DNA of 5,702 nucleotides from Acidimicrobiales bacterium (GTDB taxonomy: Bacteria > Actinomycetota > Acidimicrobiia > Acidimicrobiales > Poriferisodalaceae): contig JAGQSP010000039.1 of NCBI GenBank assembly GCA_020439485.1, positions 1 to 5,702 of the forward strand. The letters are read 5' to 3'. The translations under genes were made by a program, and so were the position numbers. This document shows positions 1 through 5,702 of the stretch, in pieces; positions within the stretch are counted from its first letter, which is position 1, and each line of letters opens with the position of its first letter. The notes under the pieces are model-generated. The model worked only from the letters and a program-made list of their open reading frames with translations, did not search any database and was not told the origin of the DNA.

Positions 1-1083
1 CCCACACTCACCGCCGAGATCGAGGAGATGGTCGGCATCGCCGAGGCCGTCGGCTCTACCGGAACCGGTGTTCTGCAACTGGTGGGCGACTTCCGCGACT
101 TCGACGACGAGTTCCGCATCGCCAGGGCCATGGCCGAGCGATCGGGTAGGCCGATCTCGATTTCGGTCGCCCAGGCAGGGGGTCGCCCCGAACAGTGGAA
201 GGCCCTGCTCGACTCGATGGCCGCGGCCACCGACGAGGGTGTGACGATGCGGGCCCAGGTGGGAGCCAGAGCCGTTGGCATCCTGCTGGGGCTGCAGGCC
301 ACGCTGAGCCCGTTCATGAAGTGCCCCACCTACAGGCGCCTCGCCGAGCTGCCTCTCGAAGATCGGGTCGTCGCCATGGCTGCCCCCGAGGTCAAGCAGG
401 CGATCATCTCCGAGCTGTCCGACGATCTCGATCGCAACGTTCTGGGCGCTCGCGTGGCCCAGCGCTGGGACCTGATGTTTGCGCTCGGCGACCCGCCGCA
501 ATACGAACCCTCACCACACGACAGCGTCGAGGCCACCGCCAGACGAATGGGTGTGGAGCCGGCATCGTTGGCATATGACCTGATGCTCGAACGTGGGGGA
601 CAGGCACTGCTGTATGTGCCCTCGCTCAACTATGTCGACGGCAACCTCGATGTCGTGCGCGAACAGCTGATGCACCCTGTGGCGGTTCCGGGCCTTTCGG
701 ATGGCGGGGCCCACGTGGGCACCATCTGTGATGTCAGCTTTCCCACCACGCTGATGCAGTGGTGGGGCCGCGACCGACCGCACGGGCGTATCCCGCTGGA
801 GACCATCGTTCACAAGCAGGCTCGGGCCACCGCCCGTGCTGTCGGCCTGAACGACCGGGGCCTGCTGGCCCCTGGCTACAAGGCCGACATCAATGTCGTC
901 GATTTCGACTCGCTCACCCTGCACGCTCCGGTGATCGTCGGCGACCTTCCGGCGGGTGGGCGCCGGCTCCTGCAGAGGGTGACGGGCATCGACCACACCT
1001 TCGTGTCGGGTGTCGAGGTGTGTTCGAACTCCGAATCGACCGGCGAGACCCCGGGCCGTTTGGTGCGAGGTGCGCGCGGCTGA
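1..1083 (+). CDS. Amidohydrolase family protein, N-acyl-D-amino-acid deacylase-like (3' part, start outside window)
   Basis: The reading frame is open from base 1 to the TGA at 1081-1083, giving 360 visible residues. The protein therefore starts upstream, and the ATG at 28 is only an internal Met. The visible part is the second half of a TIM-barrel metal-dependent hydrolase. GLSDGGAH at about residues 231-238 carries the Asp (D234) that is a metal ligand/catalytic base in D-aminoacylases. The C-terminal beta-sandwich signature GLLAPGYKADINVVD lies at about 287-301, and the tail ends in the TPGRLVRG pattern typical of these enzymes. Family members hydrolyse N-acyl-D-amino acids or related cyclic amides in the cytoplasm; the substrate here cannot be read. 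Oddly, there is no His at all in the first 172 visible residues, where mid-barrel zinc-ligand histidines of classic D-aminoacylases would be expected. The N-terminal HxH is outside the window. The family call is firm; the activity is uncertain. Confidence 0.85.
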   Translation, partial: PTLTAEIEEMVGIAEAVGSTGTGVLQLVGDFRDFDDEFRIARAMAERSGRPISISVAQAGGRPEQWKALLDSMAAATDEGVTMRAQVGARAVGILLGLQATLSPFMKCPTYRRLAELPLEDRVVAMAAPEVKQAIISELSDDLDRNVLGARVAQRWDLMFALGDPPQYEPSPHDSVEATARRMGVEPASLAYDLMLERGGQALLYVPSLNYVDGNLDVVREQLMHPVAVPGLSDGGAHVGTICDVSFPTTLMQWWGRDRPHGRIPLETIVHKQARATARAVGLNDRGLLAPGYKADINVVDFDSLTLHAPVIVGDLPAGGRRLLQRVTGIDHTFVSGVEVCSNSESTGETPGRLVRGARG

Positions 1084-1095
1084 ACCGGGTCAGCC
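1078..1095. terminator. Hairpin spanning the convergent stop codons of the amidohydrolase and the copper monooxygenase genes
   Basis: GGCTGA (1078-1083), six loop bases, then TCAGCC (1090-1095) form a perfect 6-bp inverted repeat. The stem contains the TGA of the + gene and the TGA of the minus gene. On + it is followed by a modestly T-rich TTCTCGT; there is no true U-tract. It is a candidate weak bidirectional terminator or mRNA 3'-end structure. The TGA/TCA part pairs automatically because both stops are TGA; only the outer three pairs are informative. Confidence 0.35.
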
Positions 1096-2643
1096 TTCTC
1101 GTATCACGATGGTTGCGAAGCACATCTCGTCGTCGGTGCCGTCGGCCCACAGCACGTAGGCGGGCTCCAGGCTCGGATCTCGAAGCGATCGGTCCCAGGT
1201 GCATTCGATGCGCACCATGTCAGAAGGCGCTACGTCGATCTGTTCGACCGGGTAGTAGTTGTACTGCCAGTCGAAGTCCCATTCGGGGATGTCCAACAGC
1301 ACCCGCTCGTCTGGCGTGTCGGGGTTGAGGGTCATCCGGAAGCTGGCACCCAGCTCGTGCTGGTGCCCCAGAACCGAAACGATGGTGCCGCGCTCGCGCA
1401 TCGGCAGGTCGCATGCCGCCGAGGCCAGACCTTCTGTCATGTGCGCGAAGTCGGCTGGCGTCTTGCGACAGATCGCCAAGATGGTGTCTGCCAGCACCCC
1501 TTCGTCGCCGTATTTGGCAAGGGCCGCAGCCATCGCTTGATCGCGGTCGCACAGGGGGCCGGTTTCGGCCGAGCTGCAAGGGATCTCGGCCGGTGCCAGG
1601 AACTCGACGATGTTCACCGGGTCGAGGTCGGCTCCTGCGTCGGCCAACTCGATCGCAAGAGACGAGAGGTCGGCGGGGGCGTCGACCTCGAAGTGATAGT
1701 GAACCTGGATCACTATGAAGTCGCCGGGCTGCATCGCCAGCCCAGACCCCTCCGGAAGGGCGGTGGGACCCTGCCCGGGCGCCCAACCCAGGAAGATTCC
1801 GCTGCCCCGAACGCCTGACCCGCCAAAGCAGGGCCACCCGCCCTGTTGGGGTGATTCGGCGTCGAGAGCCTCGGCGTCGGGGCGGGCCGAGGCCGGGAGC
1901 TTGTAGCCGATGGCGTGGTGAACGATCTCTGTCTGGTCTGGTACGAACTCGTAGGCGGTGAGCCACTGGGGCTCGGTGAACCCGGGGTCGTAGATGTAGC
2001 ACCGATACTGGTCGGGCTCGTAGAGGTAGCCGTCGTAGCCGGCATCGGGAACCAGCACCATGTCGGGCTCGTCGAGGCCCACGACGCCGACCGCCGACTG
2101 GATCACGGTCTGGGGGTCGACATCGAGTTCGGCCTGCTCGGCCCACTGTCTTATGGCCTCGACCTCGTGGTCGGCCAACAGCAGTTGGTCAGAGAACTCG
2201 ACGCTCAACGCGGAGGCCGGCCAGGGCGGCATTTCGCCCGTGATCACCGAGGCCGAGATGATGTCGGCGTTGGCCGCCACCTGGGCGGCGCTGTCGATGC
2301 GCATGTGGGCCGTGCCCGGGCCGTTGCCGGTGTGGCACTGGGCGCACATGGTCTCGAGCACCGGCAAAACGTGGCTGGAGAACGCCAGCTCGCCTTCTGG
2401 CACCGGTCGCTGCGAAGTCGTCGTGGACGGGGTGGTCGTTGCTGGGGCGCTGGTGGTCGACGCGACGGTCGCGGCCGGGGTCGCCTCCGAGGTGGGAGCC
2501 TCGCTGGTAGAAGCTGGCGCGGTGTCGACGGTCTGGGTGTCGGCGGGTGATGCGGCATTGTCGGGGCCGTTCGAACCGCAGGCGCCCAGCAGCCCCGCGG
2601 TGGCAACGAACATCGTCAGCATCAGTCCCCAACGCCATCTCAT
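1090..2643 (-). CDS. Lipoprotein: haem c segment fused to PHM/DBH-like type II copper monooxygenase
   Basis: This 517-residue protein is probably exported and lipid-anchored: basic n-region MRWRW, a hydrophobic stretch, and lipobox LLGAC with Cys22. A low-complexity Ser/Thr/Ala/Pro linker covers about 23-80. A c-type haem segment follows, with CAQCH at 100-104 and a GEMPPWP motif whose Met138 is a candidate axial ligand. Residues from about 190 match the two-domain copper fold of peptidylglycine and dopamine monooxygenases. CuH-type ligands are H242, H243 (VHHAIGY) and H315 (QVHYHF); CuM-type ligands are H427, H429 (GHQHELG) and M507 (DEMC). Members use copper and an electron donor to hydroxylate C-H bonds with O2; here the haem could supply electrons, which is inference. 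The substrate is unknown. An in-frame TGA lies two codons upstream, so 2643 is the earliest possible start. No clear Shine-Dalgarno precedes it; Met8 (2622) has a weak GGGGA but would lose the basic n-region. Confidence 0.9.
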   Translation of the reverse strand: MRWRWGLMLTMFVATAGLLGACGSNGPDNAASPADTQTVDTAPASTSEAPTSEATPAATVASTTSAPATTTPSTTTSQRPVPEGELAFSSHVLPVLETMCAQCHTGNGPGTAHMRIDSAAQVAANADIISASVITGEMPPWPASALSVEFSDQLLLADHEVEAIRQWAEQAELDVDPQTVIQSAVGVVGLDEPDMVLVPDAGYDGYLYEPDQYRCYIYDPGFTEPQWLTAYEFVPDQTEIVHHAIGYKLPASARPDAEALDAESPQQGGWPCFGGSGVRGSGIFLGWAPGQGPTALPEGSGLAMQPGDFIVIQVHYHFEVDAPADLSSLAIELADAGADLDPVNIVEFLAPAEIPCSSAETGPLCDRDQAMAAALAKYGDEGVLADTILAICRKTPADFAHMTEGLASAACDLPMRERGTIVSVLGHQHELGASFRMTLNPDTPDERVLLDIPEWDFDWQYNYYPVEQIDVAPSDMVRIECTWDRSLRDPSLEPAYVLWADGTDDEMCFATIVIREG

Positions 2644-2657
2644 GCATCAGAGGATGC
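2644..2657. repeat. Short inverted repeat at the 5' end of the copper monooxygenase gene
   Basis: GCATC, four bases, GATGC: a perfect 5-bp inverted repeat directly next to the minus-strand ATG at 2643. It could be an operator half-site pair or a small leader hairpin affecting translation of a gene with no clear ribosome binding site. A 5-bp repeat can easily arise by chance. Confidence 0.25.
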
Positions 2658-2697
2658 CAGACCAACAGTGGTGTTCCTCCGGCCTAATCGCCTACGG

Positions 2698-2719
2698 TGA
2701 GCGCCCGCAACCGCGCTCA
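2698..2719. repeat. 7-bp inverted repeat upstream of the receptor-channel gene (operator or leader hairpin)
   Basis: TGAGCGC (2698-2704), an 8-base spacer CCGCAACC, then GCGCTCA (2713-2719) form a perfect 7-bp inverted repeat. It ends two bases before the GGAGGA ribosome binding site and touches the -10-like TACGGT. This position suits a repressor operator or a leader hairpin that could modulate translation. No regulator gene is visible in the window. Confidence 0.4.
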
Positions 2720-2720
2720 T

Positions 2721-2726
2721 GGAGGA
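2721..2726 (+). promoter_or_regulatory. Ribosome binding site that decides the receptor-channel start
   Basis: GGAGGA at 2721-2726 lies 7 bases before GTG 2734. The ATG at 2719 overlaps this element and has no Shine-Dalgarno of its own, so the GTG is the better start; TTG 2731, at 4 bases, is a weaker alternative. Confidence 0.65.
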
Positions 2727-2733
2727 TGTCTTG

Positions 2734-3873
2734 GTGCGGACCTCGATGTTGAAGCCGGCAGCCGGGGTCGTGTTGGCCGGGGTTGTTTGGGCGAGCCTGA
2801 CGATGGCGATGTCGGGCGCTCAAGAGCAGCCCGCCGAACAGACCACCGACGTCGCCGGAACCCAGGTGGTCGTCGCCACGAAACCCCTTGCGCCGTTCGT
2901 GTTCGTCGAGTCGGACCTGGCCGATGGCAGTGGCTTGTCGGGCTACAGCATCGATGTCTGGAACGAGCTCTCGACCAGGTTGGGCCTGGAAACGACCTGG
3001 CTGGTCGAGGACACGGTCGGCGAGATCCTCGAAGACGTTCGCATGGAACGGGCCGACGCGGCCATAGCCGGCATCTCGATGACAGCCGAGCGCGAGGCAT
3101 TCCTCGATTTCGCCCACCCCTACTTCGACTCGGGTCTGCAGGTCGCCACCCAGCCCGTGGCAGACCAGAGCGCACTCTCGTCGATGCTGGGCTTGGTCAC
3201 CAGCGGACCCGTTCTGCTGTTGGGCGCCGCCATGGTGGCGCTGACGCTGGTCGTTGCCCATCTGGTGTGGCTCACCGAGCGCCGCCACAACCCCGAGTTC
3301 CCTCGCGAGTACAGCAAGGGGATCTCAGAAGCGCTGTGGTGGTCGACGGTGAGCGTCATCACCGGCGGTGAGGCGGTCAAGGACATCAGGCGGCCGCTGT
3401 CGCGGATCCTCGCCGTGTTCTGGATGATCGTCGGGTTCTTCCTCATCGCGTTCATCACCGCTCAAGCCGCGTCATCGCTGACCGTCAGCGAGCTGCAGAA
3501 CGACATCGGCGGCCCCGAGGACCTACCCGGTCATTCGGTGGTGACCGTCGAGGGCACGGTCGCCGAGTCGTACCTCCAGTCGGTCAACATCTCGGCGTCG
3601 ACCGTCGCCGATGTCGAAGCCGCCATGGGTGCGGTGGCCGAGGGTCGCTTCGATGCCGTGGTCTACGACGCGCCCGTGCTGTCGTATCTGATTCAGACCG
3701 TGTACCCCGGGCGGGTTGCCTTGGCCGGTTCGACGTTTGCGCCCGACCCCTACGGCATCGCCCTGCAAACGGGCAGCGAGTTGCGCGAGCCGATAAACGC
3801 CGCCTTGCTCGAGATGTTTCGCGACGGAACCCTCGAGGAGTTGAACCTCAAGTGGCTGGGCGTCAGCCGCTGA
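2734..3873 (+). CDS. Prokaryotic ionotropic glutamate receptor-like protein: amino-acid-binding domain interrupted by a two-helix ion pore
   Basis: The predicted product has 379 residues from the GTG start; numbering below uses it. A signal peptide (about 1-29, likely cut near SGA/QEQ) precedes a solute-binding-protein lobe S1. A pore module follows: M1 at about 158-180, P-loop at about 197-216, M2 at about 225-246. Then comes lobe S2, ending in the usual dG-LEELNLKWLG tail. This S1-M1-P-M2-S2 order is that of bacterial GluR0-type receptors, with both lobes outside. Ligand-site residues typical of GlnH-like binding proteins are present: R120 in TAEREAFLDFAHPY (carboxylate), GT 274-275, and D312 in VVYDAPVL (amino group). 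The ligand is therefore probably an amino acid. The P-loop reads WWSTVSVITGGEAVKD: TGGEA at 210-214 replaces the K+ filter TVGYG, so ion selectivity is unknown and K+ is unlikely. M2 ends in TAQAASSLTV, comparable to the iGluR gate region. ATG 2719 would add five residues. Confidence 0.88.
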   Translation: MRTSMLKPAAGVVLAGVVWASLTMAMSGAQEQPAEQTTDVAGTQVVVATKPLAPFVFVESDLADGSGLSGYSIDVWNELSTRLGLETTWLVEDTVGEILEDVRMERADAAIAGISMTAEREAFLDFAHPYFDSGLQVATQPVADQSALSSMLGLVTSGPVLLLGAAMVALTLVVAHLVWLTERRHNPEFPREYSKGISEALWWSTVSVITGGEAVKDIRRPLSRILAVFWMIVGFFLIAFITAQAASSLTVSELQNDIGGPEDLPGHSVVTVEGTVAESYLQSVNISASTVADVEAAMGAVAEGRFDAVVYDAPVLSYLIQTVYPGRVALAGSTFAPDPYGIALQTGSELREPINAALLEMFRDGTLEELNLKWLGVSR

Positions 3874-3882
3874 AGGTCAGCG
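3868..3882. terminator. Hairpin spanning the convergent stop codons of the receptor-channel and SDR genes
   Basis: CGCTGA (3868-3873), loop AGG, TCAGCG (3877-3882): a perfect 6-bp inverted repeat containing the + strand TGA and the minus strand TGA. No U-tract follows on either strand. It has the same design as the hairpin at 1078-1095. It may be a weak bidirectional terminator or an mRNA end-protecting structure; the three-base loop is small but workable. Confidence 0.35.
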
Positions 3883-4623
3883 CCCACCGCCGACATCCAG
3901 CAGAGCGCCCGTCACGTACGAAGCCTGGTCTGACAACAGCCAACAGATCGTATCGGCGACCTCGTCGGCCGTGCCAGGTCGTCGCAGCGGAATGCTGGGG
4001 GCGATGCGTTGAACGCGTCCAGCGTCTCCGCCCGACGCGTGGATGTCGGTGTCGATGATGCCCGGCCGCACGCAGTTGACCCTGATGCCGTGGGGGCCTC
4101 CCTCCGAGGCCAGGCCGATCGTCAGCGTGTCGATGGCGCCTTTGGTGGCGGCATAGTCGACGTATTCACCCGGCGAGCCGAAGCTCGACGCACGCGACCC
4201 CACGTTGACCAACACTCCGCCTCCGCCCGCCACCATGCGACCGAAGGCCTCTCGGGCCACGTACATGGCTCCAAGGACGTTGGTCTCGACCACCCGCCGC
4301 AGGCGTTCGCCGTCGAAGGTGTCGAATGTGCCCTGCTTGCCCAGGACACCCGCGTTGTTGACCACCGCATCGAGGCCGTCGAACAGGTCGTCGACCTCGG
4401 CGAACATCGCCATCACCTGCTGTTCGTCGGAGACATCGGCACCCAGCGCAACAGCGTCGGCTCCGGCGTCGACGCAGCGGGCCACGACCTCGTCGGCGGC
4501 TCCGGCGTTGGTGGCGTAGTTGACAACCACATCCCAGCCCTGCGAGGCGCAGCGCACGGCCGTTGCAGCTCCGATGCCTCGGGAGGCTCCCGTGATCAAT
4601 ACGACAGGGCGGCGATCGTTCAT
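3877..4623 (-). CDS. SDR family oxidoreductase, YgfF-like, probably NADP(H)-dependent
   Basis: This is a complete classical short-chain dehydrogenase of 248 residues, the usual length. It has the cofactor motif TGASRGIG at 11-18, NNAG at 89-92, and the catalytic tetrad N115, S143, Y157, K161 (YAATK). The stretch SPGEYVDYAATKGAID and the later RPGIIDTDIHASGG closely resemble YgfF-type SDRs from memory. The end of strand beta-2 reads VVVNYATN with no acidic residue, which favours NADP(H). It interconverts an alcohol and a ketone in the cytoplasm; the substrate is unknown. The start is fixed by an ATGA overlap with the upstream P450 stop (4620-4623) and by the GGAGG at 4633-4637. The same frame stays open upstream to 5592, but that part lies antisense-like across the P450 coding frame and is not protein. 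The gene is probably co-transcribed with the P450 and likely acts on its product. S143 to Y157 spans 14 residues rather than the 13 of FabG. Confidence 0.93.
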   Translation of the reverse strand: MNDRRPVVLITGASRGIGAATAVRCASQGWDVVVNYATNAGAADEVVARCVDAGADAVALGADVSDEQQVMAMFAEVDDLFDGLDAVVNNAGVLGKQGTFDTFDGERLRRVVETNVLGAMYVAREAFGRMVAGGGGVLVNVGSRASSFGSPGEYVDYAATKGAIDTLTIGLASEGGPHGIRVNCVRPGIIDTDIHASGGDAGRVQRIAPSIPLRRPGTADEVADTICWLLSDQASYVTGALLDVGGGR

Positions 4624-5702
4624 AGCGCTGCGCCTCCGAGCTCGACGTTGAGCGAAGAAGGCGAACGGTCGCTTATCGATGCCTTCCACGTGGGCTGGCC
4701 GACCATGTGCATGTCGGGGAAGCGGCGCAGTATGGCGGGCAGGGCAACCCTGGCCTCCAGCCGAGCCAGCGATGCACCCAGACAGAAGTGGTGGCCGTAG
4801 CCAAAGGTCAGGTGGGGGTTGGGGCTGCGGCCGAGCACGACCTCGTCGGGCCGATCGAACACCCTCGGGTCGCGGTTGGCTCCGATGATTCCCATGAACA
4901 CGGCCTGACCCTCGTCGAGCACGTGCCCGCCACGCTCGTGGCGTTCGGCGACCATGCGCATCATGGCCTTGGCAGGCGCGTCCAACCGCAGCAGCTCCTC
5001 GATGGCAACCGACAGGTCGACGTCGCCCTCGGCTATGCGCCGGGCGGCTTCTGGGTTGTTCATCAGGGTGATCAGCGACGAGCCCAGGAACGAGGTCGTG
5101 GTGTCGTGGCCCGCGAACAGCAGCAGCGAACACGCGCCGAGAATCTCGGTGAAGTCGAGGCCTTGGTCGCCCTCGTTCTCGAGCAGCAGCGACAGCAGAT
5201 TGTTCTGTGGTTCTGCCCGATACCGCTCGATCAGGCCGCCGATTTCGCGTTCCAGCTCTTCGCCGGCCTCGGCTGCTGCCTGCTCGTAGTCGGGTCGATT
5301 GACAGCACCGAACACCACCGCCCCGAACTTCTCGGACCATGCCGGCAGCCAGTGCCGTTGGTCTTCGGGCACACCGAACAGCTCGGCGATCACGGCGGCG
5401 GGTATCGGGTGGGTGAACGAGTGAACGAGGTCCGTGGCGCCGTCGCCAGCCTCTGCCTGAACGGCAGCCAGCTGGCGGTCGACGATCTCCTCGACCTGGC
5501 GGGTGAGAGTCGAAACCGCCTTGGGTGTGAACGACCGGCTGAGGGGATTGCGCAGACGGGTGTGGGTTGGCGGCTCGTGAAACAGCATCCAACCGTCGAG
5601 CAGGTCGATGGCCTTGGCCAGCACCTGGGCGCGGTGCTCGGGCAGACGCGATCGAAATGCGTCCATCCGCTCGGTCGACAAGCGGCGGTCTCTGAAGGCT
5701 TC
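4620..5702 (-). CDS. Cytochrome P450 (5' end outside window)
   Basis: The frame is open from the right edge (5702) to the TGA at 4620-4622, giving 360 visible residues. Complete bacterial P450s have about 400, so roughly 40-60 N-terminal residues are missing. The TTG at 5681 is not the start: the frame upstream reads EAFRDRR, typical P450 sequence. All core motifs are intact: HTRLR of helix C at about 47-51, the I-helix oxygen-activation motif AGHDTT at about 197-202, the K-helix ExxR (E236-R239), and the haem loop FGYGHHFCLG with thiolate Cys307 (codon 4782-4784). It is a soluble class I-type bacterial P450 that should need a ferredoxin and reductase; neither is in the window. The substrate cannot be told from sequence. 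Its stop overlaps the SDR start (ATGA), indicating one operon and probable sequential oxidation of a shared substrate. Confidence 0.95.
   Translation of the reverse strand, partial: EAFRDRRLSTERMDAFRSRLPEHRAQVLAKAIDLLDGWMLFHEPPTHTRLRNPLSRSFTPKAVSTLTRQVEEIVDRQLAAVQAEAGDGATDLVHSFTHPIPAAVIAELFGVPEDQRHWLPAWSEKFGAVVFGAVNRPDYEQAAAEAGEELEREIGGLIERYRAEPQNNLLSLLLENEGDQGLDFTEILGACSLLLFAGHDTTTSFLGSSLITLMNNPEAARRIAEGDVDLSVAIEELLRLDAPAKAMMRMVAERHERGGHVLDEGQAVFMGIIGANRDPRVFDRPDEVVLGRSPNPHLTFGYGHHFCLGASLARLEARVALPAILRRFPDMHMVGQPTWKASISDRSPSSLNVELGGAAL
4633..4637 (-). promoter_or_regulatory. Ribosome binding site of the SDR gene, inside the P450 coding sequence
   Basis: Read on minus, GGAGG lies 9 bases before the ATG at 4623. 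It selects that ATG as the SDR start within a longer open frame, and supports translation starting or re-starting at the ATGA overlap. Confidence 0.7.

Larger units (their letters stand above)
2644..2733. promoter_or_regulatory. Divergent intergenic control region
   Basis: This is the only sizeable non-coding stretch in the window, and both flanking genes read away from it, so it must hold their promoters unless they are transcribed through. A -10-like TACGGT lies at 2693-2698 on +, but no convincing -35 is spaced correctly. No clear promoter is seen on minus. Two inverted repeats, listed separately, lie inside. Promoter positions are not resolved. Confidence 0.55.

Noticed and set aside
28..30. 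ATG at 28 as the amidohydrolase start
   Set aside because: The frame is open to base 1 and the barrel's N-terminal half is missing, so this is an internal Met.
2394..2577. Low-complexity stretch as a DNA tandem repeat
   Set aside because: It encodes the Ser/Thr/Ala/Pro linker after the lipobox; no regular repeat unit is seen at the base level.
2676..2680. GGAGG on the minus strand as the copper monooxygenase ribosome binding site
   Set aside because: It is 32 bases from the ATG, too far, and no in-frame start lies between because of the TGA two codons upstream.
1915..2752. Two overlapping + strand open frames of 211 and 230 codons opposite the copper monooxygenase
   Set aside because: They are shadows of a well-supported minus-strand gene, made of repetitive Gly/Arg/Ser/Ala composition and showing no domain motifs.
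3857..3886. TGGGCG...CGCCCA 6-bp stem at the receptor/SDR junction
   Set aside because: The 18-base loop makes it weaker than the nested CGCTGA/TCAGCG hairpin, and there is no U-tract; it is likely chance in GC-rich DNA.
4624..5592. Long open frame extending the SDR frame upstream to a 571-codon reading frame
   Set aside because: It is Arg/Pro-rich low-quality sequence overlapping the P450 frame, which has all P450 motifs. The SDR begins at 4623 with its own ribosome binding site.
5679..5681. TTG at 5681 as the P450 start
   Set aside because: The frame stays open to the window edge and the upstream residues EAFRDRR fit the P450 family; the visible length is too short for a whole P450.

Overview
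The window is GC-rich, gene-dense bacterial DNA with five protein genes. All four stop codons that could be checked against a neighbour are TGA, and intergenic gaps are only a few bases except at one divergent promoter region. The GC-biased codons, the Ser/Thr/Ala-rich lipoprotein linker, the P450 plus SDR pair and the style of the amidohydrolase suggest a high-GC actinobacterium, possibly a marine or soil Acidimicrobiia-like lineage. That assignment is an inference from style, not from a marker gene.

Layout, left to right: (1) the 3' part of an amidohydrolase / N-acyl-D-amino-acid deacylase-type gene on +, cut by the left edge. (2) Convergent with it, 6 bp away, a minus-strand lipoprotein that joins a mono-haem cytochrome c-type segment to a PHM/DBH-like type II copper monooxygenase with all six expected copper ligands. 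(3) A divergent control region of about 90 bp with two inverted repeats. (4) On +, a prokaryotic ionotropic-glutamate-receptor-like protein: an amino-acid-binding periplasmic domain split by a two-helix ion pore. Its selectivity filter reads TGGEA where K+-type relatives have TVGYG. (5) Convergent with it, 3 bp away, a minus-strand two-gene operon: a cytochrome P450 cut by the right edge, then a YgfF-like SDR oxidoreductase, joined by an ATGA stop/start overlap.

How the parts may work together: the P450 and SDR look translationally coupled and probably act in sequence, hydroxylation then alcohol/ketone oxidoreduction, on an unknown substrate. The haem-copper lipoprotein and the receptor channel share one divergent control region and both should sit at the cell surface, so co-regulation is plausible but unproven. 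The most unusual points are the non-canonical filter of the receptor channel, the haem c-copper monooxygenase fusion, and the small hairpins at both convergent junctions, whose stems contain the two facing stop codons.

No RNA genes, CRISPR arrays, insertion sequences or phage genes were seen.
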